Assembly: GCF_023806485.1 (NCBI RefSeq)
Contig: NZ_JAMSLR010000001.1
Location: 496,001 to 560,000 of the forward strand
Source of the DNA: Thermalbibacter longus
Lineage (GTDB): Bacteria > Chloroflexota > Chloroflexia > Thermomicrobiales > Thermomicrobiaceae
DNA length: 64,000 nucleotides
Direction: 5' to 3'
The position numbers and the translations under genes were made by a program. Positions 7,150 through 17,605 of this stretch are shown here, one piece after another; the first letter of the stretch is position 1; every line of letters begins with the position of its first letter. Under the pieces are notes generated by a model that made no database searches, was not told where the DNA came from, and saw only the letters and a list, made by a program, of their open reading frames with translations.

Positions 7150-8910
7150 GTGCTCGACAATGAATGGGAAGCGCTCGCCAAACTTTTGAAACCGGCCACC
7201 GGAGACGAAGGGACGGGCGGGCCGGAGACTCTGGCCGGCCCAGTCGGTCGCCTGCACGCGCTGCACCGCATCAGCCGGGCGGCTACCCGAAGCCTCGATC
7301 TCGAGGAGATGCTGGCGACCGTCGCCAAGGTCCTGCGCGAGACGATCCGTGCCGACCGCTGTGCCATATTTCTCTACGACCAGTCGACGGGTACCCTGAC
7401 TCTACGGGCGAGCGAGGGAATCAATACCGACCCGCCGGGGTCAGTCACGCTACCGCTCGGGGTGGGCATTACTGGCCAGGCAGCCCTCACGCGCCAGCTC
7501 CAGGCTGTGCCGGACGCGACGAGCCACCCGGCCTATCTCGATTACCCCCACGTGAACGATCGACCGTTCGCTAGCCAGGTCTCGGTACCGCTCATCGCAC
7601 GCTCGCCCGGCGGCCTGCTCGGGGTGCTCAATATCATGAGCCTGGAGCGCCGGGTGTTTCTCCCTGAAGAGCTGGACTTCCTGGAGACCGCGGCCGGTGA
7701 GATCAGTATCGCCATCGAGAACGCCCAGCTCTACAGCGAGACCGACGCCGAGCTACGACGGCGCATCGCGCAGCTCGAGCTGCTGCAGCAGCTCTGGCGG
7801 GCCATCGCCTCGACGCTCGATCTCCCCGCGCTGCTGGAGCTGATCAGCACCAAGGCGATCGATCTCTCGGGTGCCCGCGCTGCCCTGATCTATCGCCAGC
7901 CGCGCGCTCGTCGCGGCCAGCTCGAGTTACTGGCCCAACATCCGAGTGACTGGATGGCGCAAATAGGCGCCGAGTTCGACCCGGCGCTGCGACCCCTGGT
8001 CGGCGAGGTCCTGGAATCGTGCTGGGCCATCTGGAGGCCGCTGTCAGGCTCCACCGAGAGCGTCGCGGTCTATGCCATGCCGATGATCACCGGTCGCCGG
8101 GCGGTCGGTGCGATCTGCCTCGTCTTCGATGCGAATGCTGGACAGCCTGCGCAGCCGGGCTTGCTCCACGCGTTCACCGACACCGCGGCAATCGCCATCG
8201 AGAACGCCGAGCTGTACGACGAGGCGCGCCGGGGACTCGCGCGGGCGTCGGCGCTCCTTCAGGAGATGCACCACCGGGTTCGGAACAATCTGCAAACCGT
8301 GGCCGCGCTCCTCTCGCTCCAGATGAGGCATGCCAGTCCGCAGGTGCGCGCGCCGCTCCAGGAGGCGGTGAGCCGGATCCGGAGCCTGACGGTGGTGCAC
8401 GACCTCTTCAGCGGGAAACACCTCCAGGAGATGGACCTGGAGACGCTCTGCCGAACGGTGGTCGAGGAGGCGGTGGCGACGCTCTGCGGCGAGGACAGCG
8501 GGGTGTTATGGACAGTGGAAGCAGACGAGGTTTGGGTATCGTCTCGCCAGGCCACGATCCTGGCGCTGCTGCTGAACGAGTTCGTCGCGAACGCGGTCCG
8601 GCACGGGTTCAAGGATCGCAGCGGTGGGCGGATTCACGTGCTCGTACGGCGTGAAGCCGGGCAGGCGCTGCTCGAGGTCGCCGACGACGGCTGGGGGCTG
8701 CCCCCCGGGTTCGACGCGCGCTACAGCCGTGGGCTGGGGCTCCAGATCGCGCGCACGCTCGTCGAGGTCGACCTCCGTGGCCGGCTCGAGGTGTCGCCGC
8801 GGTCAGGCAACGGGACTGTGGTGCGGATATGGTTCAGCCCCGACGCTCTGCCTAATGGCCGTGGGACAGGGGAAGGGCAGCTTGACCCGGCCGAACGTGG
8901 ACGCCGATAA
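7150..8910 (+). CDS. GAF-domain sensor histidine kinase (HisKA_2/HWE type)
   Basis: A 586-residue soluble kinase with no membrane segment. GAF domain 1 covers about residues 30-195 (LDLEEMLATVAKVL, then RADRCAIFLYD), GAF domain 2 about 210-365 (SGARAALIYRQ). The phosphorylation motif LLQEMHHRVRNNLQTVAALLSLQMRH marks the HisKA_2 subfamily. The ATP-binding domain shows NEFVANAVRHGF (N box), VADDGWGLP (G1) and RGLGLQIARTLVE (G2). GAF domains bind small ligands, light pigments or redox cofactors; the signal is unknown. No response regulator is adjacent. The GTG start follows AGAGGAG. The next gene starts 30 bases later, so they are likely cotranscribed. Confidence 0.88.
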   Translation: MLDNEWEALAKLLKPATGDEGTGGPETLAGPVGRLHALHRISRAATRSLDLEEMLATVAKVLRETIRADRCAIFLYDQSTGTLTLRASEGINTDPPGSVTLPLGVGITGQAALTRQLQAVPDATSHPAYLDYPHVNDRPFASQVSVPLIARSPGGLLGVLNIMSLERRVFLPEELDFLETAAGEISIAIENAQLYSETDAELRRRIAQLELLQQLWRAIASTLDLPALLELISTKAIDLSGARAALIYRQPRARRGQLELLAQHPSDWMAQIGAEFDPALRPLVGEVLESCWAIWRPLSGSTESVAVYAMPMITGRRAVGAICLVFDANAGQPAQPGLLHAFTDTAAIAIENAELYDEARRGLARASALLQEMHHRVRNNLQTVAALLSLQMRHASPQVRAPLQEAVSRIRSLTVVHDLFSGKHLQEMDLETLCRTVVEEAVATLCGEDSGVLWTVEADEVWVSSRQATILALLLNEFVANAVRHGFKDRSGGRIHVLVRREAGQALLEVADDGWGLPPGFDARYSRGLGLQIARTLVEVDLRGRLEVSPRSGNGTVVRIWFSPDALPNGRGTGEGQLDPAERGRR

Positions 8911-8940
8911 TCGGCGGGAGTTGGCCGATGGAGGGTGAAC

Positions 8941-9738
8941 ATGGCTGTGGAGCACGACATGATCGCGGGCAAGTGGGCGCTGATTCTGGGCGCGTCGAGC
9001 GGGTTCGGGGCGGCGACCGCGCGGGAGCTGGCGCAGGCTGGTATGCATATCTGCGGTGTCCACCTCGATCGCCGCAGCACGCTGCCGATGGCCGAGGCGG
9101 TTATCCGCGACGTCGAATCTCACGGCGTGCAGGCGCTCTTCTTCAATGCGAACGCCGCTGATCCGGAGACGCGCCAGGCAGTGGTCCAGGCACTGCGCGA
9201 GCGGGATGCCAAGGTGCGAGTGCTGATGCACTCGCTGGCGTTCGGCACCTTGCGCAATTACATCGAAGAAGACCCGGCTCAGGAGGTGACCCAGAAGCAG
9301 ATGGAGATGACGCTCGATGTCATGGCCAACTCGCTGGTCTACTGGACGCAGGACGTGTTCCATGCCGGACTCTTCGATCAGGATGCGCGGATTTTCGCGA
9401 TGACCAGCGAGGGCTCGACGCGGGTCTGGAAGGGGTACGGCCCGGTCTCGGCTGCCAAGGCGGCCCTGGAGGCTCACGTTCGGCAGCTTGCCGTGGAGCT
9501 TGCGCCGTACGGCATCGCCGCGAATTCAATACAAGCCGGAGTTACCAACACGCCAGCCCAGAACCGCATCCCGGGCGCTGAGGAGATGCTGCGCCACGCG
9601 GCGACACGCAACCCCGGTGGCCGGTTGACCACGCCCGAGGACGTCGCGCGGGCGATCCGGGCGCTGAGCCAGCCGGGGCTGGGCTGGATCACCGGGAACG
9701 TCATTCGCGTGGACGGCGGCGAGGCGCTCGTACCGTAG
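8941..9738 (+). CDS. SDR-family oxidoreductase, enoyl-ACP reductase-like (FabI/FabL type)
   Basis: A 265-residue short-chain dehydrogenase. The cofactor loop is LGASSGFGAATAREL, and the catalytic pair occurs as GYGPVSAAK, i.e. Tyr-x6-Lys, the spacing of enoyl-ACP reductases, where classical SDRs have Tyr-x3-Lys. The block VLMHSLAFG also matches the FabI HSIAFA strand. It probably reduces the double bond of enoyl-ACP in fatty-acid elongation, using NAD(P)H. Whether it is FabI or FabL cannot be decided. ATG 8941 was chosen because GGAGGG (8930-8935) ends five bases before it; the GTG at 8935 would overlap the ribosome site. Confidence 0.72.
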   Translation: MAVEHDMIAGKWALILGASSGFGAATARELAQAGMHICGVHLDRRSTLPMAEAVIRDVESHGVQALFFNANAADPETRQAVVQALRERDAKVRVLMHSLAFGTLRNYIEEDPAQEVTQKQMEMTLDVMANSLVYWTQDVFHAGLFDQDARIFAMTSEGSTRVWKGYGPVSAAKAALEAHVRQLAVELAPYGIAANSIQAGVTNTPAQNRIPGAEEMLRHAATRNPGGRLTTPEDVARAIRALSQPGLGWITGNVIRVDGGEALVP

Positions 9739-9837
9739 CGGGGGAATCGCAGGCCAGAGACCGCGCGCGGGCCGGCCATAGTGGCCACGCGTGCCTGGCG
9801 GGGCTGACCGTTCGGCGCCGGCTGGCTAACACGGCCC

Positions 9838-9866
9838 TGGCAGTCTCTGACGAAATCGGGTATCCT
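9838..9866 (+). promoter_or_regulatory. Promoter of the SRP RNA
   Basis: TGGCAG (9838-9843), a 17-base spacer and TATCCT (9861-9866) preceded by GGG lie just before the SRP RNA 5' region (about 9872). The layout matches the tRNA-Arg promoter in this window. Confidence 0.5.
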
Positions 9867-9871
9867 TCATG

Positions 9872-10145
9872 AGTGGCCGTGCTAGGCGGGGAGATAGCGG
9901 TGCCCTGTACCCGCAATCCGCTGTAGCGGGGCTGAACTCCCTCCCGAGGTCTGGCCCTGTGGGACTGCCCGGGTCACGTGGCGTGGATGGTTGGGTCCCA
10001 CGCGGCGAGGAGCCGTGAACCCGGTCAGGTCCGGAAGGAAGCAGCCGTAAGCGGTGAACCTCGGGTGACGTGGGGGCGCCTGGCCGGAGCTAACGAGCCC
10101 GGCGCAAGCCGGAGGACCGTGATCGACGGAGGGTGCACGGCCATC
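9872..10145 (+). ncRNA. ffs: Signal recognition particle RNA, large bacterial (6S/scRNA) type
   Basis: The invariant domain IV hairpin is at about 10022-10048 (GGTCAGGTCCGGAAGGAAGCAGC), containing the GGAA tetraloop and the internal loop bound by Ffh. The 5' part carries the Alu-domain signature (CTAGGCGGGGAGATAGCGGTGCC in pieces, then CCTGTACCCGCAATCCGCTGTAGCGGGG, 9882-9931). The ends pair: GGCCGTG (9875-9881) with CACGGCC (10136-10142), so the molecule is about 270 bases, the Bacillus-like long form with Alu domain rather than the short 4.5S form. A promoter and a terminator frame it. It targets membrane and secreted proteins with Ffh/FtsY. Confidence 0.95.
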
Positions 10146-10158
10146 CCACGCAACGAGA

Positions 10159-10193
10159 CCAGGCCGCCTCAGCGGGCGGCCTGGTTGCTTTTT
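10159..10193 (+). terminator. Rho-independent terminator of the SRP RNA
   Basis: CCAGGCCGCC (10159-10168) pairs perfectly with GGCGGCCTGG (10175-10184) around a six-base loop, and is followed by TTGCTTTTT. It starts 14 bases after the terminal SRP helix. Confidence 0.9.
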
Positions 10194-10217
10194 CGGGGAA
10201 CGGCCTTCGTTTCACGC

Positions 10218-10748
<531 letters not shown>

Positions 10749-10862
10749 CTACCCTTTCCCTCTGTGTGCCGCAACTAGGAAACTGCCCATCGGCGGCCCT
10801 ACCGGTGAGACCTCAAGCACGGATCATCGACGAGGCCGACCACGTGTCCCGCACCCGAGTGC

Positions 10863-11557
10863 CTAACTCTGCTCGAAGAGAATGCGGCGCTTCACCTGCT
10901 CGATCGCGTGCGTCACCTGGATGCCCCGAGGACACGCCTCTGTGCAGTTGAAGATGGTGCGGCACCGCCAGACACCGAATCGCTGGTTCAGGACGGCCAG
11001 CCGCTCCTCGGTCGCGCGGTCGCGCGAGTCGAAGAGGAAGCGATGACCATTGACGATAGCTGCCGGGCCGAGCCATTCAGTCGTCCAGAAGATCGGACAG
11101 GCGGAGGTACAACAGGCACAGAGGATACACTTACTGGTGTCTTCGATGAGCTCGCGCTCCTCCGGGGTTTGCAGGCGCTCGCGCGTGGGTGGAGGCTCAT
11201 CGTTGATCAGGTAGGGCATCACGGTCCGGTACTGGGCGAAGAACGGTTCCAGATCGACGACGAGGTCTTTGATTACCTTGAAGCCGAGCAATGGCTCAAT
11301 GGTGATCTTCGGCCCCAGATCCTTGATCAACACCTTGCACGCCAGGCGGTTGCGCCCGTTGATCCGCATGGCATCCGAGCCGCAGATGCCGTGGGCGCAG
11401 CTCCGCCGGTAGGTCAGTGAACCGTCCTGGTACCACTTGACCTGGTTCAGCGCGTCGAGTACCCGGTCGGTCGGCTCGACCTCAACCGTGTATTCCTGGT
11501 AATGCGGCTTGGTATCCGTTTCCGGATTAAAGCGCTGGATCCGCAGTGTAACCTGCA

Positions 11558-11558
<1 letters not shown>
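10863..11558 (-). CDS. sdhB: Succinate dehydrogenase iron-sulfur subunit
   Basis: A 231-residue SdhB/FrdB. The N-terminal ferredoxin domain has SCAHGICGSDAMRINGRNRLAC, the [2Fe-2S] ligands. The C-terminal domain has CILCACCTSACP for [4Fe-4S] and later CRTIFNCTEACPRGI for the [3Fe-4S] and remaining ligands. It passes electrons from the FAD of SdhA to quinone at the membrane anchor. Its ATG overlaps the SdhA stop (TGATG), showing tight coupling. It is the last gene of the operon sdhC-sdhD-sdhA-sdhB. Confidence 0.95.
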
Positions 11559-13285
<1,727 letters not shown>

Positions 13286-13288
13286 GGC

Positions 13289-13705
13289 TCAACTCCCCGC
13301 TGCCGTAGCCGCTGCCTGGAATGCATCCGGGTTGAAGGTCAGGACCGCGATCGAGCCGATGATCAAAAAGATTACCGCCGCGCTCCAGAGGATCGAATGG
13401 GCGAAGATGCGCCAGCCGCGGGAGCGCACGTAGTCGTCCACGGCGAGCCGCGCGCCGTTCAGGCCGTGAAGAAGCGCCAGGAAGAGCATCAGCCAGTCGA
13501 AGGCGCGCCAGAACGGTGAGCCCCAGCGATCGGCGACGAAGCGCCAATCGATCTCATCGACGGTATTGATCACGTGCATGATCACGACGTGCGTAATCGC
13601 GAGGAAGATCAGCAGCAACCCGCTGATCCGGAAGAAGTACCAGGAGTAGAGCTCGAATCCCCCCGCTGGCCGTTCGCGACCGACTCGCAGGCGTGGGGCG
13701 CTCAT
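13289..13705 (-). CDS. sdhD: Succinate dehydrogenase membrane anchor subunit
   Basis: A 138-residue protein with three transmembrane helices (starting about FFRISGLLLIFLAITHVVIMHV, then FDWLMLFLALLHGLNGARLAV, then ILWSAAVIFLIIGSIAVLTF). The pattern RISG and HVVIMHV/ALLHGLNGAR is typical of SdhD anchors, with histidines that can ligate heme b. The ATG at 13705 is preferred to a GTG three codons upstream because the GGGAGG sequence would run into that GTG. It lies between sdhC and sdhA. Confidence 0.88.
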   Translation of the reverse strand: MSAPRLRVGRERPAGGFELYSWYFFRISGLLLIFLAITHVVIMHVINTVDEIDWRFVADRWGSPFWRAFDWLMLFLALLHGLNGARLAVDDYVRSRGWRIFAHSILWSAAVIFLIIGSIAVLTFNPDAFQAAATAAGS

Positions 13706-13768
13706 CTGGCTCACCTCCCGATCGACTCCGACCCTCTTGGCGTCGCTGGCATCATCGCGCTCGACCTG

Positions 13769-14194
13769 TTACCGAACCATAGCCCGGATCATGAGGAATG
13801 CAGTTGGGATAAAGCCGGCGAGAAACACGACGATCACTCCGTAGAAGAGCTGGCGCTCGAACTGGTATGCCTTGTCCCAGAAGTCGATGAGGATGATGCG
13901 TACGCCATTGGCCGCATGATAGTACAGCCCTGCCACCAGGATAATCTCGCCGATCCGGAACACCGGATGGCGGTAGAGGAAGAGAAGCTCGTTGAACGTC
14001 TCGGGCCCGTAACCGACGAGAAAGATATCGACGATGTGCAGCAGCAAGAAGAGGAGCACACCCAGACCGGTAATCCGGTGCAAGGCCCAGGACAACATCC
14101 CCACCGGGGGACGATAACCCCGGTAGGCGGCGATCCCGCGGGTACCGGCAGTTACCGGACCGCGCTCCTGCGTTGGGACTGTACCGGTGGTCAC
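13769..14194 (-). CDS. sdhC: Succinate dehydrogenase cytochrome b556 subunit
   Basis: A 141-residue three-helix anchor. SWALHRITGLGVLLFLLLHIVDIFLVG carries the quinone/heme region signature (HRITG and the heme histidine in LLH), and GLYYHAANGVRIILIDF is the second conserved block of SdhC. It anchors complex II and binds heme and quinone. First gene of the operon, GTG start after GAGGAG. A promoter is proposed at 14276-14304. Confidence 0.92.
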   Translation of the reverse strand: MTTGTVPTQERGPVTAGTRGIAAYRGYRPPVGMLSWALHRITGLGVLLFLLLHIVDIFLVGYGPETFNELLFLYRHPVFRIGEIILVAGLYYHAANGVRIILIDFWDKAYQFERQLFYGVIVVFLAGFIPTAFLMIRAMVR

Positions 14195-14275
14195 GATTCG
14201 AACTCCTCGGTGCTGCTATCCAGTCGCCGACGGGCCGTCCAGGCGCAGCGCGAGGTCAGAGGGGCGACCGGGCTA

Positions 14276-14304
14276 AGTGTACGGGATTGGGAAAATTTGA
14301 ACAA
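14276..14304 (-). promoter_or_regulatory. Promoter of the sdhCDAB operon
   Basis: On the minus strand TTGTTC (14304-14299), a 17-base spacer rich in A/T and TACACT (14281-14276) precede sdhC, leaving a leader of about 75 bases. The AT-rich spacer stands out in this GC-rich region. Confidence 0.55.
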
Positions 14305-14464
14305 GCAGGCGAATTGCGCCGGATCATCACTTCCTCGAGCATCTTTTGCTTGCACGGCATAAATCGTCCACCAGTAACAGGATCAAGCGGGCCTCGAGCG
14401 AGTGGCCTTCGATCGGGTCGGTGCGAGGCCAACTCGGATCGATCGACCCCGCCGCGTTCGGGGC

Positions 14465-14516
14465 TTGACACTCGCCATGACGCGGCCTACTATGTAGGTA
14501 TCCTACATAGTAGGCC
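14465..14516 (+). promoter_or_regulatory. Promoter with perfect palindromic operator upstream of the protoglobin gene
   Basis: TTGACA (14465-14470), 17 bases, TACTAT (14488-14493) is close to the sigma70 consensus. Overlapping the -10 and the start point is a perfect inverted repeat: GGCCTACTATGTAGG (14484-14498), spacer TAT, CCTACATAGTAGGCC (14502-14516). A dimeric repressor bound there would block RNA polymerase. The MarR-type gene two positions downstream is the obvious candidate. The leader to ATG 14547 is only about 45 bases and includes AAAGGAG. Confidence 0.8.
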
Positions 14517-14546
14517 GGAGGCCGCTCGCGAGAAAGGAGCTTCGCC

Positions 14547-15134
14547 ATGGCAAGGGACCAGATCCCCGGCTACCGGTATGGTGATCCTGCTCTACCACGG
14601 GCGCCCTATAGCGTGCAGGATCTCGAACTTCTCAAGCAGGCGCTCCTCTTCTCCGAAGAGGACGCGCAGGCACTGCGTCGCGCTGGCCAGATCCTCGAGC
14701 CCTACGTGGAGGAGATCCTCGATGTGTGGTACGGCTTCGTGGGCAGCCATCCGTTTCTCCTCCGCTACTTCGCGAACGAGCAGGGGCCGGTACCTGCGTA
14801 CCTCGAGCGGGTGCGCAAGCGTTTCGGCCAATGGATCCTCGATACGTGTCGCGCCGAGTACGACCAGGCGTGGCTCGACTACCAGTACGAGATCGCTCGC
14901 CGTCATTTCGATCGCAAGAACCAGACTGACGAGGTCTCCGGCGCACCGCCGATCGTTCATTTCCGCTACGTCAACGCGCTCGTCTATCCGATCTACGCCA
15001 CGATCCGTCCCTTCCTCGAACGTGGTGAGTCCGAGCCGAGGAAGGTCGACGCGATGCATCAGGCCTGGCTGAAAGCGGTCCTGCTCCAGTCAACTCTCTG
15101 GTCCTATCCCTACCTGAAGGAGAGCGCGTTCTAG
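14547..15134 (+). CDS. Protoglobin family heme protein
   Basis: A 195-residue single-domain protoglobin, the usual length for the family first described from Methanosarcina acetivorans. The proximal-heme region reads WLDYQYEIARRHFDRKNQ, with His120 in the position of the F8 histidine. The aromatic pair Trp61-Tyr62 (VWYGFVGSHP) matches the distal-pocket Trp/Tyr of protoglobins. C-terminal helices HFRYVNALVYPIYATIRPFL and the closing WSYPYL are also typical. It should bind O2, CO or NO; whether it senses, scavenges or catalyses is unknown, and there is no output domain. It is controlled by a strong palindromic promoter and followed by a MarR-type regulator with a cysteine cluster. Confidence 0.85.
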   Translation: MARDQIPGYRYGDPALPRAPYSVQDLELLKQALLFSEEDAQALRRAGQILEPYVEEILDVWYGFVGSHPFLLRYFANEQGPVPAYLERVRKRFGQWILDTCRAEYDQAWLDYQYEIARRHFDRKNQTDEVSGAPPIVHFRYVNALVYPIYATIRPFLERGESEPRKVDAMHQAWLKAVLLQSTLWSYPYLKESAF

Positions 15135-15171
15135 AGTCTGCACAGCGTGCCGGCCGGCGGGCGCCGTAGAT

Positions 15172-15191
15172 GCAAAAGTTTTTGCTACAAT
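15172..15191 (+). promoter_or_regulatory. Palindrome and -10 box before the MarR-type gene
   Basis: GCAAAA (15172-15177) and TTTTGC (15180-15185) form an inverted repeat with a 2-base centre, directly followed by TACAAT (15186-15191), a good -10 box. No clear -35 is present, as expected for an activated or autoregulated promoter. The sequence differs from the palindrome at 14484-14516, so the two sites need not bind the same protein. Confidence 0.4.
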
Positions 15192-15270
15192 GCCGACTAC
15201 GGCGCTCGCTGCACGTTTCTTTTTCCAGGAGCAACCTTGCAGCGATCTAACAGCGAGGAGTCGGGAGAAG

Positions 15271-15894
15271 GTGACCATCTACGATCCACTCTACCGGCGC
15301 ACGTCGCGCGCGGCCCGGGTGGGAATGACGCTGTTACGGCTGAGCCAGGCAGTGAAGGTGATCACCGCGTCCGAGGTGTCCGGAACCGGGCTTACGCCGG
15401 TTCAGGCGCAGGCTCTGCTCTTCGTCCGCTACACTAAACCCTTCCTCGCTTCGGTGGGGCGGTTGGCCGAGGCGCTCGGCGTCACCCACGTGACTGCCAT
15501 TGGCGTGCTCGATGGGCTGGTGCGGCATGGCCTCGTTCAGAAGGCGCCGAGCCCGTTCGACAGGCGGGTAACACTTCTGCGTCTCACTCCGGCTGGCGAG
15601 GACGTTTGCCAGCGGCTGAGCCGATTCGGGCACACGCTCGAAGAGGCGCTCGCGCAGCTCGACGAGCTTGAGCTCGAAGCTCTGGAGCGCAGCCTGGGGG
15701 CTGTGGTCTGGAGCCTACGGGAGGCCGGCGTGCTTCAGGTGGCCGAGCCGTGCCGCGGCTGTATCCATTTCCAGGAGAACGCCGTCCCGGGCAGCCCCGA
15801 GCCACACCGCTGCAGGCTCATCCAGCGATACCTCAGCGAGGCTGACGCGCGGCTGGCTTGCCCCGATTTCACGCCGGCGCCTCTGCCTCGGTAA
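15271..15894 (+). CDS. MarR-family transcriptional regulator with C-terminal four-cysteine tail
   Basis: A 207-residue protein. Residues about 25-140 are a MarR winged helix: LTPVQAQALLFVRYT, then VGRLAEALGVTHVTAIGVLDGLVRHGLV (recognition helix) and the wing SPFDRRVTLLRLTPAGEDV. After the dimerisation helices comes an unusual tail with Cys161-x2-Cys164-x16-Cys181-x15-Cys197 (PCRGCIHF, HRCRLI, ACPDF), which looks like a metal or iron-sulfur site. GTG 15271 was chosen because GAGGAG and GGGAG precede it; a longer frame would begin with a non-family, Phe-rich segment. Next to the protoglobin and two palindromes, it probably represses one or both genes in response to a redox, gas or metal signal. 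Confidence 0.8.
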   Translation: MTIYDPLYRRTSRAARVGMTLLRLSQAVKVITASEVSGTGLTPVQAQALLFVRYTKPFLASVGRLAEALGVTHVTAIGVLDGLVRHGLVQKAPSPFDRRVTLLRLTPAGEDVCQRLSRFGHTLEEALAQLDELELEALERSLGAVVWSLREAGVLQVAEPCRGCIHFQENAVPGSPEPHRCRLIQRYLSEADARLACPDFTPAPLPR

Positions 15895-15974
15895 GCTGCG
15901 ACGAGCTCGTCGCGCTCCCCTACCATCCGAGCGCTGCCTTAACCGGTTGTCCTCCTGCCTCATCTCTGACCGGG

Positions 15975-16003
15975 TTGACAGGAGTGCCCGGCGCTCCTAC
16001 GAT
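15975..16003 (+). promoter_or_regulatory. Promoter of the dehydrogenase-complex-like operon
   Basis: TTGACA (15975-15980), 17-base spacer, TACGAT (15998-16003); the first gene of the operon starts 79 bases later at GTG 16083 after GGGGGGAGG. Confidence 0.6.
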
Positions 16004-16082
16004 GGAGACGATCCTCAGTGCAATGCCGATCAGCGGCTCTCCTGCGCGGGCAGGATCGGGTACCCGGAGGGGGGAGGCTGCA

Positions 16083-17504
16083 GTGGCGACTGTCGTTGTC
16101 ATGCCCAAGCTCGGCCTGACGATGACCGAGGGCAGGGTCGGCAAGTGGCTGAAGCAGCCGGGAGAGCCGGTGAGGCAGGGCGAACCGCTCCTCGAAGTCG
16201 AAACCGAGAAGATCACGATCGAGCTAGAGGCTCCGGAAACGGGCGTGCTGAAGCACGTGCTCGCGCCGGAGGGCGCGACGCTTCCGGTCGCGGCGCCGGT
16301 AGCGGTGGTAGCCGCGCCGGAGGAGGAGGTCGACCTCTCGCTTCTCACTTCTGGGGCGACCTTCGCGGCTGAGCCGGTCGCGGCGGAGGCCACTGCCATC
16401 TCGGCGCCGGCGTCGATCCCCACCGTTCCCTCGGGCGGAGCACAGGTGGTGGCCACGCCGGCGGCACGCAAGCTGGCTCGGGAGCACGGCATCGACCTGG
16501 CGCGGGTACGCGGCACCGGCCCAGGTGGGCGGATCACCTACGAGGATGTCGAGCGGGCGATCGCTGACCGGGGACAAGCGGCGGCCTTCCCGCGCGGCCA
16601 ACTCGTGACGTTCTACAGCGACGGCTTGCGGCTGGCCGGCGAGCTTTTCCTGCCCAGGGGCGAACCCAGGGCGGCACGCCTGCCCGGCGTGGTGCTGTGC
16701 ACGGGTATCCAGGGCGTCAAGGAGCTGGCAATGCCGCTCCTGGCGCAGGCACTGGCCGACGCCGGCTTTGCGGCCCTGACCTTCGACTATCGTGGCTTCG
16801 GGAGTAGCGAGGGCGCGCGCTGGCGACCGCTGCCGTACGAGCAGGTGCGCGATGTCCGAGCCGCTATCACCTACCTCTCCCGGCACCCGCTAGTCGATGG
16901 TCAGCGCGTCGGGTTGCTGGGCATGAGCTTCGGCGGGGCGCATGCGCTGGTGGCTGCGGCCGAGGACGAGCGCGCCCGCTGCGTAGTCGCGCTCGAGCCG
17001 GTCACCGACGGGCGACGGTGGCTGCGTAGCCTGCGCTCGGAGTGGGAGTGGCGGGTCTTCCTGGAGGAGCTGGCCCAGGATCGCTCCGCGAGGGTGGTTC
17101 ACGGCACGCCGCGGCGGGTATCGCTCTACGAGATCATGCCTCCGGATCCTGAATCCAGGGCTATCCTTCAGGAGGTGGCGCGGCAATTCCCGGAACTCGA
17201 CGTCCACCCCGAATTCCCGCTGGACTCAGCCGAAGCGTTCATAGAGTACCACCCGGAAGCGGTCGTGGACCGGATCGCTCCGCGCGCGGTGCTGTTCCTG
17301 CATGGCGAGGTGGACGTGCTGGTGTCACCGGAGGAGTCGATTCTGGCCGCGGCGCGTGCCGGCGAGCCGAAGCGGCTGGTGCTCCTGCCCGGGATGGGGC
17401 ATCTCAACTGGCTCAACCCCAAGCATCCGGTCTTCTCGCGGGTTGTGGCCGAGGTCACCGCCTGGTTGGAGCAGCATTTGGCCGCCTCGCAGCCCAGATC
17501 GTAG
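16083..17504 (+). CDS. Lipoyl-domain protein with E3-binding domain fused to an alpha/beta hydrolase (AcoC-like)
   Basis: A 473-residue three-domain protein. Residues 1-75 are a lipoyl domain with the lipoylated Lys43 in EVETEKITIE. Residues about 125-165 are a peripheral-subunit-binding domain (ATPAARKLAREHGIDLARVRGTGPGGRITYEDV). Residues about 180-470 are an alpha/beta hydrolase (dienelactone-hydrolase-like) with nucleophile Ser282 in GMSFGG, Asp411 in HGEVDVL and His440 in GMGHLN, where a normal E2 has a CoA acyltransferase domain. Pseudomonas AcoC also pairs a lipoyl domain with a hydrolase. It is followed by E1 alpha and beta and an AcoX-like gene, so it is the E2-like core of a 2-oxoacid or acetoin dehydrogenase system. 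The GTG start was chosen because the lipoyl domain begins there after GGGGAGG. Confidence 0.8.
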   Translation: MATVVVMPKLGLTMTEGRVGKWLKQPGEPVRQGEPLLEVETEKITIELEAPETGVLKHVLAPEGATLPVAAPVAVVAAPEEEVDLSLLTSGATFAAEPVAAEATAISAPASIPTVPSGGAQVVATPAARKLAREHGIDLARVRGTGPGGRITYEDVERAIADRGQAAAFPRGQLVTFYSDGLRLAGELFLPRGEPRAARLPGVVLCTGIQGVKELAMPLLAQALADAGFAALTFDYRGFGSSEGARWRPLPYEQVRDVRAAITYLSRHPLVDGQRVGLLGMSFGGAHALVAAAEDERARCVVALEPVTDGRRWLRSLRSEWEWRVFLEELAQDRSARVVHGTPRRVSLYEIMPPDPESRAILQEVARQFPELDVHPEFPLDSAEAFIEYHPEAVVDRIAPRAVLFLHGEVDVLVSPEESILAAARAGEPKRLVLLPGMGHLNWLNPKHPVFSRVVAEVTAWLEQHLAASQPRS

Positions 17505-17605
17505 GCAGTGCGTCGTTGACGTTCGGGTGGGTTCGATCGCGAAAGGAGGAGATCGTAGAGACGGGAGGTTAGAGATTCGGAGTGGCTGCTCTGGGAGGTG
17601 TCGCG

